The notes under the pieces were generated by a model. The model had not been told where the DNA came from. It was given only the letters and a program-made list of their open reading frames with translations, and searched no databases. Shown here piece after piece: positions 57,399-64,000 of a DNA stretch of 64,000 nucleotides (position 1 is the first letter of the stretch; the number at the start of each line of letters is the position of its first letter). Both the position numbers and the translations under genes were made by a program. This DNA comes from Hygrophila difformis (Eukaryota; Streptophyta; Magnoliopsida; Lamiales; Acanthaceae), in assembly GCA_030278955.1 (NCBI GenBank), contig JAOANR010000003.1, positions 59,017,628 through 59,081,627 of the forward strand, written 5' to 3'.

Positions 57399-59414
57399 AT
57401 GAGGTCGATAACCAGCTGCTTTTGTGTGTCGAAAGCAAAAGCTTCCGCTGGGTTTGAGGAGCGTGCTATTCTTGCTTCTGAGACAACTTGTGAGTCAAAC
57501 TCAATATTATACCTCAACTTAACATCTCATTGAATGCAAACCAACCAAAATTTTTCAAGAAAGAATCAATACCATTACTATGTAGTGGTGAAACCGAGTT
57601 TTGAATATACATCATGGTAATTTACTGTGAATGGTGGCAATCGAAAATTGGATTTCTCTGTAAGAAACCAAGGATACAGATTGCCTTTTGTGGATGATAT
57701 CGTTCGCTTGATTGTTTTTCTGAATTTCCATTATGTTGCATTCTGAAACTCTCTTTTGATTCCAGTTAATGTGAATGAAGTAGAGGCTCTATACATCCTG
57801 TTTGAGCAATTGAGCAGTTCTGTGGTTGATGATGGCCGGATTCACAAGGTATTTTTAAGTCTGAAATTGTTGGGACTCTTTGAAAGGTCAATAAAATCCT
57901 TCTTTCATATAGTTTACATAGCATGAAAGCCACTTCAGTTTCACAACTGTATAAAATCTAGTAGCAGCCAAATGGATCAGAAGAAAGATTCCTATCCTAA
58001 AGTATGTGAGTATTCATGTCAAATAGCTAGGTGGTGAATACACAAAGCGAAGTATCTTTCCCTCGTATTATAATGGGTCCATGAGTATACCCCCTCCCTT
58101 TCCAAATGTTTGTTCATTTGTGGAATTTATGTCTTATTCACTCGAAAGATATGTTACATCAATTGCCTGTTGTTTAAGTACTTTTCTGGCTATCTTTTGG
58201 CTACAGGAAGAGTTTTTGATGGCACTTTTCAATTGTAGCAACAAAAGGAATATCCTTGCAGAAAGGGTATGTATATCTGAACACCAGCACTCCTACTTTG
58301 TTATGCAAATTCTCTCTTTCTGAATTCTTGCTACAATGATCTGACTGACAACTTGGACGATATAAACATTCTTATCAACTCTTGATAGTAAATCAACTAC
58401 ATGTGGATATATCTGCAGTTGTTTGAGCTGTTTGACACAAAGCACAGTGGGGTAATTGAATTTGGAGAATTTGTGCGCGCATTGAGCATCTTCCATCCTG
58501 ACACTCCTGAGGCGGATAAGATAGCATGTAAGCCATAGTAGATTTCTTACTAAATATTGAATACTTAAAAAGGATAAGGAACAAAATCCCTTAACCTCAA
58601 ATATGCGCGCCTCTTTTGCTAACACATGATAAAATTTTGTTGCAGTTGCATTCAAGTTGTACGACCTCAGGCACACAGGCTATATAAAACGAGAAGAGGT
58701 TAATACCTTTTACGACACTAATGCATTTAAAATCTTGTATTTCATATCATATCATAGGTATCTCAACTAATCTACCATTGACTAACATCAGCCTGAGCTA
58801 GCTTCATGCAGAATTTATTAACTTGAAAAGTGCTTAGAGACAATGTGATTTGCTGAAGTTGGAACAGATGTTATGATAGCACAAGTTTCTTTAAGTTATG
58901 GCTCAGTGATGCCATAGATGCCTTTTGCTAGTCTTGAGCATGCAACATGAATTTTTGTTGTTTAATTGCATCTAATGTTTTTTCCTATCTTTTAGTTGAA
59001 GGAAATGGTAATGGCTACACTGAAGGAATCAGAATTATGGCTTTCAGATGATGATGTTGAAGCAATTGTTGAGAAGGTAATAAAGATAAGTCAATCCTAT
59101 TCTTCCAAGTATCTTTTCGAGATAGCACATAAATTTAGCTCCCATATTTCAACAGACATTTCAGGAGGCAGATTTGAAACAAGATGGAAAAATAGATCCA
59201 GAGGAGTGGAAGCAATTGGTTGCCAAGTACCCTTCCCTTATAAAGAATATGACTCTTCCATACCTAAGGTTGCCCTCACTTTTCATAGATATATTGTCCT
59301 GATGCATGGTGAGATGTTAATTCTAAAAACTGGTTACATTACAGGGAGATCACTCTGGCTTTTCCCAACTTTATCATGGAGACACAAGTTACAGATTCAG
59401 ACCTTGTCTGTTGA
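57399..59414 (+). CDS. CBL: Calcineurin B-like (CBL) calcium sensor
   Basis: Eight coding exons: 57399-57489, 57766-57848, 58207-58266, 58419-58527, 58646-58698, 58996-59076, 59156-59268 and 59345-59414. All introns are GT-AG and the phases join into 219 residues, the normal CBL length. Four EF-hands are visible: the variant first one around 47-61 ([13 protein letters not shown]), then loops 84-95, 121-132 and 165-176. CBLs bind Ca2+ and recruit and activate CIPK kinases at membranes. Sequence is closest to the CBL4/5/8 group from memory. Two oddities: residue 2 is Arg, so the MGC myristoylation signal is absent (Cys7 and Cys9 remain as possible acylation sites), and the C-terminal FPSF motif reads FPNF (203-206), losing the Ser that CIPKs phosphorylate. 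A leader intron precedes the gene. It converges with the lipase gene, 344 bp apart. Confidence 0.92.
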
Positions 59415-59758
59415 AATCGCTAGGAAAGAAGGATGAAGCTGTTTCTTTCAAATAGCATACAGTTCATTCTCTGATCAACTAGCAATATAGAGAAATTAGA
59501 GACACTAGAAAAGCTATCTAAGCACAGAGAATTTGGTGAATCAATTATATCTATAGTATGGTATTCACCGTGTTACGAGACAACTGTATAGAATTGTGCT
59601 ATAACTGAGTAGCCAATATTTGCTGTTTGAGAATTTCTTTCCAACAATCAATTTGTATTTTTTCTAATGAAGCACATCAAGTTCAATACAATGCTTACAT
59701 ATTGACATGATACAAATCTCAAAGTGCTGAAAGATTTCCTTCTACATGGAAACATCGT

Positions 59759-61464
59759 TTAGTATCCACCATATTTTCGTTTCCTTTCATTGTTTCCCTC
59801 AATCCGAGAAACCATGTCCTGTAAATTCATCGGATAGCACATATTCGCGTGCAGTCCAGACCACACATTGTCTGCAAGTACTTCATTAACTGATGCAGTG
59901 GGATGGAACTGATCCCACCAAATATGGTTAGAAGCATTGCTGCAAGCCATATCGGGAGAAATGCACATCATCCATCCTTTGTACCTGCCGTAGCCACAAC
60001 AAGCATCGGCTATCACATTGAACCCTGAAAAAAAAAACACACAGGATGTAAGCGAACACCACACAACACTATCAGAGACAAGTACCAAGATTCTTACCAT
60101 AGTAATCATGATTCTTTATTATGTCCATAGATCCTTCAAATGCATCACAGAAAATTATGTTGCTATCGGGGAACTCATGGTTTAGCTCCTCAACCATGTA
60201 CCTCATGGCAAAGTTGAACTCGAGTATCATGTTATTTATCATCTCTATGCACTCTCCATTCTCGCTCTTGTAAAGCCACAGGTAATGCGGGGCACATCCC
60301 AGTGGGGCCAGTCCCATTACCACCACGTTTCTTACGTTCGCATTGAACAGATTCTGCAAGATATAATGACATCAGGACAGCCTAGGGATAATAGTGGATG
60401 GTGATTAGAAGATGAAGGACTAATGACCTGAATCTGCTGCTTCATGGTTTGAGCCAAGAACAGGTTGAAATTCCAGGGGAGATACAATGACTGCACGTTG
60501 GACACATTACGAAGGTAATAATGTATGTAGTCATTGCTCCCTATCGAAATGTAGAATATCGACGTCGACATAAGATTGTTCGCTGCTATCACGCCCAGGC
60601 TGAGAGTGAACTGCTGGAATGTGTCCATTACCTGCTGAATTTGCTGGCTGAGTGAGATGTGTTGTCCCTGTGTGAAATTTTCAGATGGTTAATGAACAAA
60701 AAATTGACACTGCACCTATGGCTTAGCCAAGATAATCAGGGAATTCATTACTCTACCAATTCAGAGCCACTGGAGAAGATGATCCCGGCGCCTGCGGATG
60801 CATAGTTCACCCCGCGAATCATGTCCTCAACGGAACCTGTCTGGCCGAGGTAACTCGGCACAAATGGTAATCCAAGTCTCAGTGCTGTTGGAAAAATCAA
60901 CCAAGAGAAACGCAAGAAAACAACCAGAATCAGATATGTTTACAATCAACAGCAGATAAAAGGGAGAAAAAAAAAAAGAATCAAGAAAGAATGTGCATCA
61001 CCAAGATAGTCCACAGGGATTCTTCCATTGGAAAACCGCCCGGTCGGCTGATGATTGTCGAAGTCTCTACCATAGGGAGGCCTATCGGCACGAGCAAATG
61101 TTCCAAGAAAATTGTTGGTGCCGCAGTCGACGGAAGAGTCTCCGATCACGAACAATGCGGGGGCCAATTGAGATGGCAATTTTTCAGTAGCCACAGGAGA
61201 TGGTGATTTTGCAGGGCCCATGAGAGATGGCGATATCGCAGGGCTCATGAGAGATGGTGATCTTGCAGGGCTCATGGGAGCTGGAGACAATGCAGGATTG
61301 TAGGATCCCACAGGGCGAATCGACGTGGGGTGTCTGGCATTGCTGTGGATGTCAGAGTAGATTCCATTGAAGAACTCCGTGGGGAATTCGAAGGATGTAG
61401 TTGAATCAAGAAAGAAGATTGTGGCAAGAATCGTTAAGGGAGGGAAGAAGTTCGTGAATGCCAT
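59759..61464 (-). CDS. Secreted GDSL esterase/lipase
   Basis: Five exons: 61464-61002, 60884-60757, 60667-60428, 60353-60098 and 60024-59759. GT-AG introns and phases give 450 residues. The start has a hydrophobic signal peptide (about residues 1-24). Residues 59-90 form a Ser-Pro-rich repeat ([21 protein letters not shown]) before the catalytic domain. Block I is [11 protein letters not shown] with the nucleophile Ser110; block II has Gly179 in [11 protein letters not shown]; block III is GSNDY (240-244); block V is DQFHPT with Asp400 and His403. All four SGNH residues are present. It resembles Arabidopsis At5g08460 from memory. Family members hydrolyse acyl esters in the apoplast, for example in cutin or cell-wall lipid metabolism; the substrate here is unknown. 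It starts 330 bp from the divergent GRF gene. Confidence 0.94.
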
Positions 61465-61794
61465 TCAGAAGGGAGGAAGTTTGATGACTACTGGGAGGAT
61501 TGAATTAAGAAGGGTTTAATACGATTGACAACAAACTTTTGAGATCATGAATTTTTATGCTTAAAAATTGAATCTTGGTTGGTTATGAACTTGTGATTGA
61601 GAATTTGGACTCTTCTCTTCATAAACGTACGGAAAATTTTGAAATCAATGGAACTGTTGAATGAGGGATACTGATGGGACTGGTCACTGGTGTATTCTTG
61701 AGAAGTCCCGGGACCTCGGGAAAAAAGCCCACACCCCTTTGTCTGTAGTTTAGGTTCTTAAACGTTAAGAAACCGACTTTTTGGCGAGACAATA
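61465..61794. promoter_or_regulatory. Divergent promoter region of lipase and GRF gene
   Basis: 330 bp between the two start codons, facing away from each other. It must hold both 5' untranslated regions and both core promoters. No strong TATA box is seen on the GRF side; TTAATACG and TTATGC words occur on the lipase side. Confidence 0.6.
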
Positions 61795-63719
61795 ATGGCA
61801 AACCTTTGGACCGAACACTTTCCACCGGCGAAGAAATCCGCATCCTACTCTGCTCCTCCGGCGCCTGGAAAAATGCGAGGGCTGTGGTCCGAACTCTATC
61901 GGCCGGCGGATGATTCGTCATCTTCACCGCCACCGCCGCCTCTTACTCCGCCCTCTCTATCGGCTTCGCCACGTGATGGCTATAAGCGGTGCCTCTTCTG
62001 CCCCAAGTGCGACGCGACTTGCGAGATTAAGACGTCCAGAACTCCAATAAACCCCAATAGACAGTTTTACAAGTGCTCCGTTCACGATGTTGGTTTCTCT
62101 AATCTCAATATTGATTTTGCTGCTTGTTTTGATTTTGAATTTTGCCCTTAATAATCTGATTCGCGTCTCCCTTCTTGTTATATTCTGTATACAAATCCAG
62201 AAACATATCTTCTTGTGGGCGGACGAGCTTGACCCCAGCAAATTGATAGATGTGCCTATCTGTAGAGGGTGTCAGGCCGGCTTTTGCCGTGTCCGCCGGG
62301 AGAGAACCGGACCCAATGAGGGTCGGATTATGTTCACGTGCAATATAAAGGAGGTAAATTTAGTTTCAAGTATATCCGTGAACAATGTAGAAGGTTACAG
62401 TTCAGAGATATCCATTCCCTGCACTGATCATATGATTTCATTGTTAGATCAATGCTCCATCCTCAATGTGAACTACATACTGTAATGGTTCTGATATGAT
62501 TCAGTAATGTAGCAATATTTGATAGATAATTTATGGCTTGGGTGGCCTTTTTATGTGAATGTAGGATTGTATATTTGTATTAGTGCCCAAGGATTCAATG
62601 GCGATTTGCCATCTACAATCTAATCCACATAGAGGAATCAAAACTTAGATGATGATGTAAACGATGAACCCATCAATTTTGGGCAACTTTATGGTCTGAC
62701 ATATGCTTGAATCTATGAATGTGGACCGACACCACCTTTCAAAGTTAGTGGTACTATATGACCTGGTCCCTCTTCAGTGCTTAGGTTGATTAGGCTGTGG
62801 GAGCAAGATTTAGGAGATTTACAGGGGAAACAAATTCCATTACGGAGTTTGTTAAAACTCTAGCGAGATGCTTTCCATATTGCATAGTGGTTATATCATT
62901 ATCTGTAATGAGCACTACTTCTGCTCTTCCTTTTTTTTAAAATGATTTATTTGAATCTGCAGGGTGAAGGATCATGTGGCTATAAGGTTTGGCAAGACGA
63001 GTTTGAAATGTCATTATATGAAGAAAATGAAAGAATAGTTTCATCTTCTTCTCCTATTCTAAATGGTTCCAGCAATGGTAGCCACCCTATTGTGGACTTG
63101 GTAAAGGAAAGAATAGAAACTGATGAGGCAGCAGATATTGAAGCTCCTGCAAGTTACACCTCAAAGCACCTCCAGTGTAATGGGGCAGCATCTGGGAAGA
63201 TGGAGAAATTTACATGTCAGGAAGAGAGGTCACATGAATCTTCAAGAAGACCTCCGAAAAGGTCTCGACAAGGGAATTTAAAAGGTGATGGATCTACTGT
63301 TTGGCTGTCTCTCCTGTTAAGTGTGTTGGCAAATTTTAAAAAAAATCTTCTTAGTGAAGAAATACAGTGGTTTTGCTTTTTCTTGGCAGATTTTGATGTC
63401 GAGGATATGGGAAATTCTTTTATTTGCTTTCTAGCTGGAAATTAATATTCTGTTTTCACATCTAGAATGTATTTCTCTATGCATTTTTTTGGTTACTGTA
63501 TTCCATAAGTGGAATTTTCTTGCAGCTCCTGGGTCATTAAATTCGTCTTGCTCGCCTATGTTACCCCTGGCAAAGAAGTCTATGCCGGTTCAACAATGTT
63601 GGGTGGATGCTGCAATCCAGCAAAGTTTAAGCACTGAACTTCAAGGTTGGTGGGGAAGGCTTGCTTTCCACCAGATTCACCCCTTGATTATCGATGATTC
63701 CTTCTGCTGTACGTATTAA
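61795..63719 (+). CDS. GRF-type zinc-finger protein
   Basis: Proposed exons 61795-62088, 62201-62353, 62963-63284 and 63526-63719, GT-AG, giving 320 residues. The N-terminus is Ser/Pro-rich with two short repeats (NLWTEHFPPA and GLWSELYRPA). The first GRF finger spans residues 66-110 (CPKC, KTSRTPINPNRQFYKC, then FLWADEL). The second runs 119-163 (CRGCQAGFC, GPNEGRIMFTC, then CGYKVWQDEF). Both are cut by an intron after the last Cys or its neighbourhood, a shared layout. A basic RRPPKRSRQ stretch may be a nuclear signal. The last exon has GWWGRLAF and FCC. GRF fingers bind single-stranded nucleic acid in several proteins; this plant protein's role is unknown. The last exon boundary and any further exon are less certain. 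Confidence 0.78.
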
Positions 63720-64000
63720 CACAGATTTTTTTTCAGTATGCATTTTTAGAATTTTGACCATGTGGTTGAGACTTGAGAGAAGCATAATTGCTAATATTTT
63801 CTTCATATTTCAGGTCAATAGGCCGCTTGAATTATTGTCGTTTTCATCTTACATGCTGTGCTGTGTCTCTGTGTCGCAGATATATTCTCCCCTGCTACGA
63901 ACTCAGTTTTTATGGTGCCAGACAAAGTTATGGTGAATTCTGATCTGTTCTCTACTATAAAAAGGGGCCTTCCTGAATGTCCAAGCTATAGTACGACGCT
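63720..64000 (+). other. Downstream of the GRF gene, possible 3' UTR or further exon
   Basis: A good acceptor (TTCATATTTCAG) lies at about 63803-63814 and could open another exon, but no conserved motif is seen. The window ends here. Confidence 0.35.

Noticed and set aside
58996..59436. Single 146-codon frame as an unspliced gene
   Set aside because: It reads through two introns of the CBL gene; only exons 6-8 match CBL, and the correct spliced stop is 59412-59414.
63391..63444. Extra exon of the GRF gene after TTGGCAG
   Set aside because: It would add a short tail and a stop; skipping it joins to the conserved GWWGRLAF exon in phase.

Overview
The window is plant nuclear DNA from a eudicot. 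Genes have short GT-AG introns, intergenic DNA is AT-rich, and most of the 64 kb is transposable elements. The species cannot be named from this sequence. Only the last ~7.5 kb (56.3-63.7 kb) holds a normal gene cluster: a calcineurin B-like (CBL) calcium sensor (+), a secreted GDSL esterase/lipase (-) convergent with it, and a GRF zinc-finger protein (+) that shares a ~330 bp divergent promoter region with the lipase. One broken host-gene copy, an F-box SKIP8-like pseudogene, lies at 12.6-13.5 kb beside a 500-N assembly gap.

Layout. 1-10.2 kb: the 3' two-thirds of a Tat-lineage Ty3/gypsy retrotransposon (gag C-terminus, protease, reverse transcriptase, two RNase H domains, integrase). Downstream it carries a four-exon antisense gene for a plant-mobile-domain (PMD) protein, then the 3' LTR. 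11.3-12.1 kb: a small element with an irregular CAGCGACAT array. 14.8-26.8 kb: Helitron ends on the minus strand. One Helitron contains a Cassandra (5S rRNA-bearing) LTR and a young ~8 kb gag-only LTR element with 2.97 kb LTRs and a TAAAT target duplication. 26.8-36.5 kb: hAT and Stowaway-like MITEs, tRNA-derived SINEs, a 5'-truncated CACTA element, and an organelle-like patch split by a MITE. 36.7-40.7 kb: a ~60 bp minisatellite split exactly by a 3,556 bp Helitron with broken PIF1-type helicase. 42.6-54.9 kb: a SINE (14 bp target duplication intact) split by a minus-strand Ty3/gypsy element whose LTRs are identical over 294 bp but whose body is wrecked and contains an Athila-like fragment. 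That fragment carries an unusual ~97 bp satellite of nested inverted repeats. 55.4-56.1 kb: three nested MITEs.

How the parts relate. The repeats form a datable stack, because each insertion is bounded by a target duplication or a reconstructable empty site. In the gene cluster, CBL proteins as a family sense Ca2+ and activate CIPK kinases. The lipase is predicted to be secreted. The GRF protein is probably nuclear with unknown function. Adjacency gives no evidence of a shared pathway. All coordinates and splice sites were read by eye from the sequence, and family names rest on recalled motif patterns, not on database searches.
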